Positions 43,266 to 54,199 of a stretch of DNA of 64,000 bases are shown one piece after another (the stretch's first letter is position 1; every line of letters starts with the position of its first letter). The DNA lies in NCBI GenBank assembly GCA_963575745.1, contig CAUYUJ010015685.1, forward strand, positions 194,397 through 258,396, given 5' to 3'. Source of the stretch: Prorocentrum cordatum. Its lineage: Eukaryota > Sar > Dinophyceae > Prorocentrales > Prorocentraceae. A program made the position numbers and the translations under genes. A model generated the notes under the pieces. The model saw nothing but the letters and a program-made list of their open reading frames with translations, did no database searches and had not been told where the DNA came from.

Positions 43266-45690
43266 CGGCGCCTGGTCTGGGGCATGGTGCCCGCCCCGCC
43301 CACTCACTGATGCGCGCGGAGAGATGGTCTCTGCAGTGGCGCGCCCCCTGCGCGGGGCGCGCGCTGCAGCGGGCGCTCGCGCTTTGCGCGGGCGCCTCGC
43401 AGGCGCGGCCTCGAAAAGGGACCGAGGACTTCGGCGCGATTGACCGCGGCGCGTTTCTTCGTCGCCCCCCCCCCCCCCCCAGCGCTATCAAGATGGCAGC
43501 GGCCCCCAGGGGCCGCCGTCGTCTGGGGGGCAGGGCCGGGGGGGCGCGCGCGCGCGCGAGCTGGGGCGCGACGGGGGGGGGGGCCCGTCGAGCCTTCTGG
43601 CGCTCCGCCCGAGGTCTCCCGAGCATGCCGCGACAGGCGTGAGCGGGGTCAGCTGCGCGGGGTCGCCGCGGAGCACGGCGCAGGCCGCGGCCCCGCGGCT
43701 GCCCTCCGCGGCCGGGGGGGGGGGTCTCAGCAGCTCGGGCTCTTGGTGGCTCGGCGGGGGGGGGGGTCTTACTCTTTTGATCGTCTGCGCCAGTGCGCGC
43801 CCGCCCCTCGCTCTCCCTCCCGCGATTAGTGCGCCTGCCGCGTCGGGGCCCAGGTGGCGAGGTGGCCCTCGCCCTCTTGCCTTGGGCGGCGCGTTTGTCG
43901 CAGCGGGTCCCGGATGGCAAGGTGGCGTCGAGTCGGCGCCGGCGCCGTGCGCGACAGCTGCGCTGCCCGTCCCAGGGGTCGAGAGGAGTTCGAATTTGGC
44001 CCGCCGCAGAGCAGCGCCGCGGCAGCTTTTGCGCGCGTAGCAGCGGAGGAAAGAGATGGAGTGGCGAGCTCCCTTGATTATATTTGTCCAAAGAGTTGTT
44101 TGTCCCATCGTTTGCGTTGCTTCTTGGGCTCGCATTCGCTTCGCAGGCGTCCTCGGGCCCAGTTTCGGCGCGCCTGGCGCTGCCGGCGGAAGAGGCCCGC
44201 GTCGCGGCGCGCGGGGTGGCGCGCGGCGGCTTCCTCGCGGAGCACTCGGCGGGTGGGCTGGCAGCGGGCTGTAGTGGGCGGCGCGAGGCCTCTCGCGTGC
44301 TCGGGGCGGCCGAGGCCATTCTGCGCGCGGCTGGCCACGCTGGCCAGGCTCGCCCCTCCCGCGCCCCTTGCGGTGGCCGCGGCTGCCCGCCCGCGGCGAC
44401 GTTGGCCCCGCGGCCACGGCGGCCAGACGGGCGAGGCGCGGGGCGGCCGGCGCGGCGCCGACGTTAGCGAAGGCAAAGTCGTGGAGAGCGCGGCGGCAGA
44501 AGGCGCGCCTGCCGGGGCGGCCGCGCCCCCCGTGTCGACGCTGGGGGGAGCGGGGCCGGGCTGGAAGCGCCCCGCGGCTGCCGCGGCGGCGCTGGCCTAG
44601 CCGGGCCCCAGCGCTGCCGCCTCGCGCGCGGCGGCCCTACTGGGTCCGGCGGTCTTCGCGCGAGCGGGTCGCCTAGTCCTCCGACGCGGAGCTGGGGGAA
44701 TTTGCCGGCGGCCGCGGGGGGCGCAGGCCCCCGGTGGGGGGGGCCGCCAGCCCCCGCCCTCTGCGCCTTGACGAGCGCGGCAGCTGGCCTGAGCCAGCTG
44801 CGCTCCAGCCGTGGGCAGTCCTGTGGGGGTGGGCCTTTTTCCGCGCTGCCGCGCGCCCCCGGGGTGCGGGTTGTTGCCCCCTTGCCCGCTCGCCGTCGAT
44901 CTCCGTTTCCTGGTGTCCTTTTCTTTTTCCTGCCCTCTCCCTTTCCCGCCTTCCTTGCCGCCCCCATCCTTCTCGGGGGTGGTTGTGGAAAGTCTTCGAA
45001 TTGAATCGTTGCTTGCATCCTGCTGGGGTGCTGATCTGGTTCAAACACGGAGGCTGTCAATAACCGTGCGGGATGGTATTTTGCACTTCCAGTGGGCGCG
45101 CTTCGCCAGTGGCCCTGTTGTCCGGCAGAGCGCCGATGGTATTTCACGGGAAGCAGGGGCGCGGGTTCGCGACAATGTTTTCCTGGTCGACGTCGGCCTT
45201 CCAGGCATTGATCCCGCGGATGGCCGGGGGCTGAAATCGCTACGACGATGAAACCCCAACTGCCGTGGCGGGCCGCGCGCCGTCGCCGTTACAATGGTCT
45301 TGCCACTCCACGCGGACGGTACTATGCGGCAAAACGCTGACACGGTGCCTGGTGTATCTTTCGAGCCCTGCTGCTACATAACTGGGACTAGTGTGCAGCG
45401 AGTTTCTGCCACTGGTGGTCGTTGTAATTTAAGCCCGTTGGCGGCTGAGCCGGGGAGCGACCGACTTGCCCGCGCGAGCCGCGGCAGCACGGGCAAGAAC
45501 CACGCCTGCGGCGTTGCAACCTCGTGGTGCCCGTTCGTGGAGGCAGCGATGGACTACGATGGTCGCGGCGACCGGACAATGTCGCCCCAGCCATTACGCT
45601 TGTCGACGAGGGTACAGGGCTTATGTGCGAGGCGGTCGGCGGTGTGCTGCTGGAGGTGGACGTGTGGCTTGAAGGCCGCGCGTGAATTGC
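43266..45690. other. Extremely GC-rich stretch
   Basis: GCGCGC-rich sequence with Ala/Arg/Gly/Pro-rich frames in all directions. No gene, repeat family or RNA is recognised. Confidence 0.35.
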
Positions 45691-45760
45691 CCCCCCCCCC
45701 CCCCCCCCCCCCCCCTCCCCCTCCCCCCCCTCCACCCCCCCTTCCTCCTTCTCCCCCGGG
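45690..45760. repeat. Poly-C tract
   Basis: A run of about two dozen C followed by C/T-rich DNA. Length may be unreliable. Confidence 0.85.
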
Positions 45761-46664
45761 GCTGGTCAACCTGCCGCCAGCTGGCTCACCTCGGCGTTTT
45801 CCATGCCCGATTTGTTGTGGCATTGTGTCGTTCGTTCACGGGTGGGGGGAATATAATAATGGCGAACATGCGAATGCCCTTGGTGCTCGGCGTATGCGTC
45901 CACTTCCAAACTATACCTGGCCAAACTACCTGCGCCCATCTCGCAGTTTATCCCTTCCTCTCCTTCTGCGTCGTCCCCTGTTTATCCTTTCCTTGTGGAT
46001 CGCGCGCAGTCCCAACCGTTAGGCCCCCCTGCTTTTTTTCTCGCCATGGCGAGACTGGATCGTGCCCAGCGGCGCGAGAGAGAGACTGAGCTGCCGCCGT
46101 CGAGGCGCGTGTCGGTGACTTCTGCGTGGCGAACATGCAGCTGCGCGCGCAGCAACATGCTCTTGTCGACAGTAACGGGGCCTGACTGTGCGCATCGGGG
46201 TCCTCCGGCGCGTCGGCCCCGCCTGGGCCCCCGCCCGACCCTGCCGACGCCTCCTTGTCGGCTTTCCGCAGTCTCCCTGGTGGGCCTTCCCCGTGCGCCT
46301 CCGCCGATCACGGCAGGGTGTCGCTGCGCACCTCCAGCTAGTTCCACTTGCGGCGCCCCCGCTAACGAGTGGTCTGCGTGGCCATGCGCCGTTTTTTCGG
46401 GCACCGTCGCGAGGAAGAGCCCCGCGGCTGTGGGCATTGTTTTCTTGCGTTGTTTTTGTTGCGCCCTGGGCGGGGGGGAGGCTTTCTCTTGCGCGGGCGA
46501 CGTTTTTTGCAGTGCGCACCTGCGCCACGCCGGGAGGCGGCTTATTTCGGGCGCGCCCCGGTGCGTGGCGCGTCGGTGTGCCCCCGTTTTATGCCCAACG
46601 GGAAGAGCGGTCAGCTTTTGATTCCGTTGGGTAGACTAGATTGGCACGGCCCCCCGCTCTTCAG

Positions 46665-46708
46665 CGTCGGTTCAAAAAAGCTCAACGCGCCGTGTGCGAG
46701 TGCCTCAG
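46665..46708 (+). CDS. Candidate exon: possible KH helix 3
   Basis: Between CTCTTCAG and a GTGCTG donor lies a 44-nt open stretch encoding RRFKKAQRAVCECL plus two bases. The spacing of Phe, Ala, Val and Leu resembles helix 3 of the proven domains (PENVAQAKTAVEDRV, RNVERAVAYIHNVI). It could belong to a further KH domain of the same gene, but the matching beta-strand and GXXG exons were not found. Chance is quite possible. Confidence 0.25.
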
Positions 46709-46929
46709 GTGCTGGACTGACCGCCGCTGGATCTTGCCTCCTCCTTCCCTCCTCAGTCTCTCCTCTTTTCCTTTCCTCTGGCTTCCCCCCAGTCCTCCCT
46801 CCCTCCTCCAGGCTCCCGCCTCGTTCCCCTTCGTACACTTCATTCCGATATCCTGGGGATCTTGTTCAGGCCATGAACAAAAGACAGGGGATCCTGACGC
46901 ACGACGCACGACGACCACGACGACAAAGA

Positions 46930-47372
46930 CGAGCAGAGTAGAGTAGACGTGTGATGAAGAAAAAGTTGGAGTAGAGGAGAGGGTTGGGCTGAAGAGCCGA
47001 GTCGAGTAGAGTAGGGTGGGGTAGTTCCGGTAGGGTAGAGTGGAGTAGGGTAGAGTAGAGTAGAGTAGATTGGAGAAGAGTATCGAGGTGTATATCTGAT
47101 TATAGTAGAGAAGCGAAGAGTGGAGGGGTAGATCAGGACAGACTTAGAGGGGCAGATCAGGACAGAACCTGAGTAGAGTAGGGTAGAGTCGGAGTATGGT
47201 TGAGCAGAGTAGGATCAATGTCGAGTATACTATAATATGCTACGTCACGGTGGGGTATAATCTGGTAGAGTGTATTCCGGCAGAGTAGGGTAGAGTACAG
47301 TAAAGTAGAGTAGCGTAGAGTAAAGTAGGAGTAGAGTAAAGTAGGGTAGAGTAAGAGCGAGATGGAGCAGAG
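46930..47372. repeat. (TAGAG)n microsatellite, left flank of element III
   Basis: Imperfect GTAGAGTAGAG units. The tract resumes at 49390 after element III. Confidence 0.92.
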
Positions 47373-47459
47373 TATATACATATAGCAGGGGATCAGGGCC
47401 AGGGACCCCTGGGCCAGAGCCTCGATTAGCGACTGGTGTGTCGCTCCTCCCCTGAGCCT

Positions 47460-48650
47460 CCATGAGGCCTCAAGACGGCCCAAGAGGGCTCCCAGAGAGC
47501 TCCCAGGCAGCTCAGGAGAGCCCGAAGACGGTCCAAGAGGGCCCCGAGTCGCCGAATGATCGCTCCGAGACGCCCAAGGTGGCCCCAAGACGGCGCAAGA
47601 GGCCTCCAAGACGCCCCAAGTTGCTGACAAGAGCAGTCCCAAGAGGGGAAGCTAAAGTTATTGGCTTTCAGTTGGTGTTTGAAGGATGTTGGTGTTATCG
47701 CCTCTTCGGCTCCGCGACGCTTGAAGACAGCCCAAGTGGTTTCTAAGATCGGTCCAAGACGTCCCAAGAGGCCTCCAAGAGAGCCCCAAAACGGCCTACG
47801 AGAGCTCCATACATCAAAAGAAGCCTCCACGACGGCCCGAGAGAGACCCCAATTGACATTCCGTCTTTTCGGCTTCGAGAGGCCCCCAGGAAGCCCCAGC
47901 GAGATCCCCAGAGGCTCCTCAGAGGCCCGAAGCGGCCCCGGACACGCCTCCAAGAACAGTCTCAATGGGACCCCTGGAGGCACACTGTATTGATTTCTGT
48001 TAGGTTTTAAAGGGTTTGTGCGTTATCGCCTTCTCTGTACCCCGACGCCCCAAGGCAGCCCACAGAGCCCCCAAGATCGCCCCACGTCGGCCCAAGAGGC
48101 ACCCGAGAGAGCCACAATCGGGCCCAAGAGGTTTCCAAGGCGGCCCAATATGCCTCCAAGACGGCTGCAGAGGCCCCCAACATGGTTCCCAGAGGGGGCC
48201 CAGGCGGGGGACCCGAACGGACATTTCGACCCCTCGGCCCCAAGAGGCCTTTTAGACGCCCCAAGAAGCCCCCAAGAGGCACCACGATGCTCCCAAGACG
48301 CCCCAAGAGGCTTCCACTCCCGAGGTGGCCCCACGAGGCAAACATAAGTGATTTCTGTCAGGTTTTGAAGAAGGATTTTGGCGTGTTCGCTGTTTGGCTC
48401 ACCGAGGCCCAAGAGGGCTCAAGAGGCCTCCAAGATCGGTCCAAGACGGCTCAAGAGACTTCCAAGAAAGCACCAAAACGGCCCAAGGGCCTCCCAAGGA
48501 GGCCCAGGGGGCTTCCAAGACTGCTCAAGAGGGCCCCAAGACGGTTCCAATAGGGGGGCCCGACGGGGTGGCCGAACGGAAAAATTCGATCCCTCGGTCC
48601 TGAGGGAGTCCCTAGAACGCCCCAAGAGACTTCCCCAGAGGCCCCAAAGA
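47460..48650. repeat. CCAAGAGGCCCC decamer arrays within element III
   Basis: There are three successive blocks with related spacer sequences, TTATCGCCTCTTCGGCTCCG, TTATCGCCTTCTCTGTACCC and GTGTTCGCTGTTTGGCTCAC, each preceded by TTTGAAGGA, TTTTAAAGGG or TTTTGAAGAAGGA. This suggests a unit of about 340-350 bp present roughly three times. Confidence 0.65.
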
Positions 48651-48959
48651 TAACCATGCTTCCCAACTTGGACCACTTCAGTTCGAATATCCGCCCACAC
48701 CGATCCCGAACAGTTCGAGGGTCCCACATAGCGGCCCCTTTCACCCGAGGCTACCCCCAAAGTTCTGCGGGGTTTCCTTCAGCACCCTCGTCTTTTCTGT
48801 TTGCACAGGAGCGAGCGTCCAGTGCGTTCTGACGTTCGGGATGTGGGGGGAAGAGTGCAGCCTGTGGGCTGATACACAAGAGGAGAGAGGGGGGGAGGGG
48901 AGCCGACCCGACTCCTCTACTATCTCTGCTCAAATCCGTCGCCTCGAGTGATACATATC

Positions 48960-49260
48960 CTGATGGCGATGATGAAGATGAGGCGGCCAGCCAGAGAGAC
49001 AGAGCGAGAGAGAGAGAGAAACATAACTATACAATCGTATAGATGAGAGAAAGAGAGGAGGGAGGATAAGGCTGCGTAGGATGAGACGCAAGAGGGAGAT
49101 GTGTGGAAAAGAAAAGTCAGCGAGAGAACGTGGATGACAGATGGGAGAGAGGAGGGGGACGAGGAGCATACAATGAGGAATTGGGACATCTGGGAGGACA
49201 TGAGAAGTGAGAGGATAAAGAGACGAAGTAACAGAGGGAATGCAATGCGCATGGCGTGAC
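48960..49260. other. Purine-rich part of element III
   Basis: GAGAGAGA and GATGAGA-rich sequence. The open minus frames are Ser/Leu-rich artefacts. Confidence 0.6.
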
Positions 49261-49383
49261 TGAGGGGAGGCCCTCGTTTTTGCGAAATGTTGGGAGTTTA
49301 GGCTTCAAGATTTGACCAGGACCTATCCGATGCTGCGTCGCTGCCTCGGTCTGCGCTAGAACCTAAGCGCGCGTGGTTCTAGT

Positions 49384-49645
49384 AATTAGAGTGTATCATG
49401 GTACGGTAGGGTGTAGAGTAGAGTAGAGTCGATTAGGAGCAGAGTAGATTAGAACAGAGTCGAGTAGAGTAGAGTGGAGTAGAGTGAGAGCGACATGGAG
49501 TATAATAGAGTATGTTTGGGTACGGCCGGGTCGAGCAGAGTAGGGCAGTAGCCTAAGACAGAGAAGAGTAGAGTAGAGGAACGTAAAGTAGTGTGAGTAG
49601 GGTAGAGTCGGGCAGGGTCGAGCACAGTAGGGCCCTGGTAGATTA
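49384..49645. repeat. (TAGAG)n microsatellite, right flank of element III
   Basis: TAGAGTAGAG units with GTAGGG variants, the same motif as 46930-47372. Confidence 0.92.
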
Positions 49646-49727
49646 CCCCGAGAGCTGGACCGAGCCCTACCAATACCATTCTATCAGAGCCAGCGCCTGG
49701 CGAGGGCGTTGGCGACAGGTGCGCCGC

Positions 49728-49850
49728 CGCCGCTGACTTCGTCGTCGTCGTCGTTGTCGTCGTCGTCGCCGCCGTCGTTGTCGTCGTCGTCGTCGTTGCC
49801 GTCGTCGTCGTTGTCGTCGTCGTCGTCGTCGTGGCCGTCGTCCTTGCAGG
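49728..49850. repeat. (CGT)n trinucleotide tract
   Basis: CGTCGTCGTTGTCGTCG units. A minor tract recurs at 50020-50045. Confidence 0.9.
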
Positions 49851-50099
49851 TGGTGGGGGAGGGGGGACCGGGGACCCCCGGAATGATCTTCCGGGGGGGT
49901 TGTAAAGTTGCAAAGTTGCAGCCTGCATTGAAAAGTGTTCAAGGATTCCTGGCTTGGGACCCCCGTGGGGGTGGAGCGGGCAATTTTGGGCCATGTCAGA
50001 GCGATTCTTTATCTTTTTCGTTTTCGTCGTCGTCGTCCTCCTCCTCCTGATCCATCCCCTTTGTTCTCTGCGTTCCCTCGTTCCACGGGACACAAATTT

Positions 50100-52620
50100 C
50101 AGCTGCGCCAGTAGCCTCCCGCACCCGAAGGTGCCTGCGCCCACTTGACACGGGGTGCGGCCCCCCCCGCGCTGCCCGGCCTGGCGGTGCCAGTCTGAGC
50201 CGACGCGCGTGGCGCCAGGGATGCAAATACCCACAGGAGCGGGAGGGTGGGGCGAAAGCGCGCGCGCCGTCCGCCGACGGCAGGACGCAAGCGCCGATGC
50301 CCGCAGGCTGCAAGAGGCAACGCCTGCGACCCGCGCAAACCTGAGGCGCGCCGCGAACCGCCTCGACGGGATCCCCGCGGCGCGCCAGTGCAGATCGCAC
50401 AACGCGCCGCGAGCCCGCGCCGCGAGCCCGCGCCTCGCGCGCGCCGAATGCCTTTTTCGCGGGGCTGCGCGCGGCGCCGCGCACGGCTTCGCACTTCCCC
50501 CTTTCGCGCGCGCGAGCCCTTCGCGTTGGGCCGCGCTCCGCGCGGCGTAGGATAGCGGGAGGCGGCCTGTGCGCGCGGCTCGCCCGCCTGCGCGCGAGCC
50601 CAGCGCGGGCTCGAAATTTGTGCCCGCGCACAACGCAGCTCCAGTGTGCGCGCGCATACGAAGGCGTTGTTTGCCCACCAAAAGAACAAACCCACATCCA
50701 AACAAAACAAGCAAAACGCCGCAATGTGTTGGGGAGACTCCCGACTGAAGGCGAACCCGTGCGAATCTTGTTGTTTTCGGGGGGGGGGGGTCCTTGCTCC
50801 TCCTCTTTCTCCCCCAAAACGTCCTCTTTCTTGAACTAATCACCCCTGGTCCAACCCCAACTCTTGATCCAACTCCTGGTCCAACCACTTCATCACTCCT
50901 GATCCTTCTTTAATCATTCCTGATAAGAAAGGGAGGAGAACTTGTAGCGGGGAAAGGGAGGAGAACAAAAACATTGTGCTGACGATGATTACGACGAGAA
51001 AGAGGCTGATGAACCTGTACTCATCTACCTCGATCTCGGTTTCATATTTGCCCTCCACCCCCTCATCCCCACCACGGGTATCACCCTTTTTTCCTCTCTT
51101 ACCCATTGTACGTTTTCGTTCCTCATCGCATCCCTCCTGCACGTCATGTCGGACGCGCGACAAGAACGCTGGAGGAGGGTGACTAATTGGGGCGAGCGTG
51201 GACGAGGATTGGTCGGAGGATGGTGTCAACGATTCGCTGCCATTTCCCATCGTCCTGGCCGTTTTCAGCCTCTTCTTCCTCGCCGCTGTCCTCATTTTAT
51301 CACTCGTCATCCTCCTCAGCATCCCCCCCGTCGCCCCTATGGAAGAATGCTGGGAGGGTGTCACCAGGCAGCAAGTGGATGATGACGAGGAAACACCGAA
51401 CATGACGAGGAAACGCCAAGGAACCTTATGATGAAATGGATGGAGGAGGCAGGGATAAACACCGAACATGGACTAGAGCCGATCGCGCCACATGCCCATC
51501 CAACCTGGCCCATGTAGCAGATGAGTGGGCAGAGGATGCGGGTGAGATGTAGGAGGAGGGGGGATCTGATAATGAGGAGGACCATGAAGAGGTTGAGGAG
51601 GTTGAGTGATACGATGAGCAGCGGGAGACGTACGATTAATATGATGAGGGCGAGGGAGAGGATGCTGACGAGAACGTGGCGGACGATTGGCAGGGTGAGG
51701 GTGATGAAGAAAATTCGGATGATGATGATGGGGGGCAACGATGGGGGGCAACGGTACTCATGTGGAGGAGCACTCCTTGTTCATCCTCATCATCGCCACC
51801 GTCGAGATGCCATCCGTCCCATTCCTCATGCCACTCATCGTCATCTTCGCCCGTCTCCGGGAGCCCGAGGTAGCACACATCATCGACGTCGTCATCCTCT
51901 GCATCACCGAGAATTCAAAGCATCGTTATCATCGTTGCCATCAGCTTCGGCAGTATGCCCCATGCCCGCGGGGTGCCGCTATGCCCCTCCCCAATTCCAT
52001 GCGGGGACCCCCGAACAATTTTCCTGGGGGGATAGGGGGTGTCCCGTACTCCGTAGGTTTGCCTGGTTCTGGGAGGCTTGGGGGGAAGTTCGGAAAAAGA
52101 GGGGGGGCCTGATTTCTGACCCCCCCCCCTCCCTTGGTAGTTTTCAGGGGGGCACCTGGTTTCTGATCCCTCCTAGAGAATTTGGTCAGACCAGCCGCGG
52201 TGGACCGCGCTCCCTCGGATCTCGCGATGGCGGTGGCATAAAAGGCACAAATTTTAGCTTGTTGCACACGTTATATTTGATCGATCGAAGAGGCTTGTAC
52301 TGTTGAGTGCCATGGCTTCTCAACCACAATTGTTGACGCAGCGAACTTGGATGCCAGACCTGCACGCGTGTATCAAACTGGTGGCTTGTTACGCGCATAA
52401 CGCGCTTTGTTGGCAAGCTTGCATTGTTCAGAGCACAAGGTTGCAGGATCTGGTGCGCTGTGCGTATCTTTGCGCTGCCACGGCCGTGGTGGATTTGTGT
52501 TTTGTGCCTTGCGAATGATGCCGGGGGGCGGCTTCTCTTTTGCGGGCCCTTGCCGGTGAATTCTGTAGCCCGCGGAGTTCCACATTCTTTTCTTTCAATG
52601 TTTGACGCGGCTTTCAAAGT
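50100..52620. other. Unassigned stretch
   Basis: 50150-50600 is GCGCGC-rich. 51540-51760 has GATGA/GAGGA-rich imperfect repeats. 51975-52200 is a G/C-run module (CCCCCGAACAATTTTCC, GGGGGGCCTGATTTCTGACC and its echo). No gene recognised. Confidence 0.4.
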
Positions 52621-52622
52621 CC

Positions 52623-52679
52623 TGACGCTTCGCGTATTCTCACCAGTCCATCTAGCAACAGATCGCCAGGTGAGTTGCC
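52623..52679 (+). repeat. Second copy of the dispersed repeat of about 56 bp
   Basis: TGACGCTTCGCGTATTCTCA, CCAG and CCAGGTGAGTTGCC match 12881-12936. Confidence 0.7.
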
Positions 52680-53109
52680 TCTCAGCGTGTACAGCGGGTT
52701 CCCGATTTTACAGCAAAGTCCCGCCAACCTTTCCCCTCGCGAGCACTCCAACCAACTGTGTTGTCAAGGTCAACATGCCGACGGATATGTTGCCAGTGTT
52801 CGCTTGAGTTTTCCAGAGTAACATTGGAGCTGTTTTGATCGCCAGGTGGATCTATGAAGGACGCGTTAGTTTTCGCAGTGTGCCGGCTGATTAGTTACAC
52901 CACATGCACGTCTTGTCTTGGCTCCAGAGGCAAACCATGACGTTCAGTGCCGTTCGACCGTCATTTTTAGGTTTCGCGGTTTCGGGCTGATCCGACGATC
53001 CCATGCCAGACTTCAGACATATTTGTCTCCCCCATACCCGAAGTGTTGTTTTCTTGTTTTTGTTGTGACACCTCAGCCGCCCTTTCCTCGCCTCCCCCGC
53101 CCTTTCCTT

Positions 53110-53412
53110 CCCGCCCCTTTCTCACACTCACACTCATACTCACACTCACACTCACGCTCAGCTCCCTCACGCTCAGACTCACGTACGCTCAGACCACTCC
53201 ACTTAGACTCACATACACCTAGGTCAAGCATGCTCAGGCTCACTCGGACTCAGACTCATACCGCCAGCCTCACTCACACTCAAACCCATTCACGTTCAGA
53301 CTTCGCCATTCTCACTCAGATCCACTTATACTCAGACTCACTTACTCCCAGTTCACTCATACTCCATACACATACTCGGACACACACACACACACACACA
53401 CACACATCCAGA
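53110..53412. repeat. CACTCA hexamer and (CA)n tract
   Basis: CACTCACACTCA and CAGACTCACGTACGCTCA units, ending in (CA)n at 53382-53405. Confidence 0.9.
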
Positions 53413-53479
53413 CTCGCACACTCCGACTCATTCGCACTCTAATTTCGATCGCACTCAGAAACCACCGCGATGTAGAAGG

Positions 53480-54180
53480 TCTGAAACTTGGGCACCCCAA
53501 GGAGGAGCCGCCAGGGGATATTGCGCTTGTCCGTTCGCATTTAGACCGTGGGGATGTCTCAAGCGAGTCGCTTGTTTGACGGCCTTGTTTGTTTGCGAAC
53601 ATCATGATCACCGCGGTTTCGTAGGCATTGCGTTCGAGCACCCCGAGGAGGATCCGCAAGGGTGTAGCACATTTGCCCGTCCACGCCGCCCAGTGCCAGC
53701 TTATGGGGATTCCGCGGGCGTTTCGCTCTTGTGAGGGTTTGCCACCTTTCTTTGAGAGCCTCATTGTCAACGCGATGAAGCAGGCAGAGCATTTGACCAC
53801 CCCACAGGGGAGCCGCCAGAGGGTACTACTCTCGCCCGTTGGAGCTTAGATTGTGGGGATGCCTGAGAGTTCTCTCGTTGGGCGGCTTCGTTTCCTTTGA
53901 GAGCATATTGGTCACCACGGTGTATCAGGCACAGCTTTCGAGCGCGGTGGAGCCGCCAGGAGGTGTTGCGTGTTCCCGCGCGCGATCAACGTGCGAGATT
54001 TCTCAAGCGACTAGCTCGTTCGGAGCCCCCGATTCCTCATGTCTAAATCCTCCTGATCACTTCGGTATAGCAGGCATGGCGCTAGGGCACCTCAATGAGA
54101 AGTCGCCAAGAGGAGCTGCACTTGCCCGTTCACACTTAGATTGGTGGGGATGCATCTATATGTTGGGAGAGCGCGTTTTA
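53480..54180 (+). repeat. Satellite of about 150 bp, five diverged copies
   Basis: GGAGCCGCCAG or close variants recur at about 53504, 53650, 53809, 53949 and 54109. Each is followed by TTGCCCGTTC or similar, ACACTTAGATTGTGGGGATG, TCTCAAGCGA and a link to the next GAGCACCCC. Spacing varies from 140 to 160 bp. Two further copies follow at 55.4-55.65 kb. Confidence 0.8.
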
Positions 54181-54199
54181 CGAGCGCTTGCCTTGGGAA

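Larger units (their letters stand above)
47373..49382 (+). mobile_element. Hairpin-ended element III (proposed)
   Basis: The element starts with TATATACATATAGCAGGGG and a head related to elements I and II (GGCCAGGGACCCC, GCCTCGATTAGCGAC). CCAAGAGGCCCC decamer DNA fills 47460-48650, then low-repeat sequence. It ends with AGAACCTAAGCGCGCGTGG and TTCTAG followed by T. Here the flanking host repeat is (TAGAG)n on both sides, not (TATG)n, so the TATATACATATA start belongs to the element. No transposase, Rep or reverse transcriptase is visible, so it would depend on proteins encoded elsewhere. Confidence 0.6.

Noticed and set aside
43214-43310. Processed pseudogene with poly-A tail on the minus strand
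   Set aside because: The T run is clear but the sequence to its right has no recognisable gene body and I could not find a target-site duplication.
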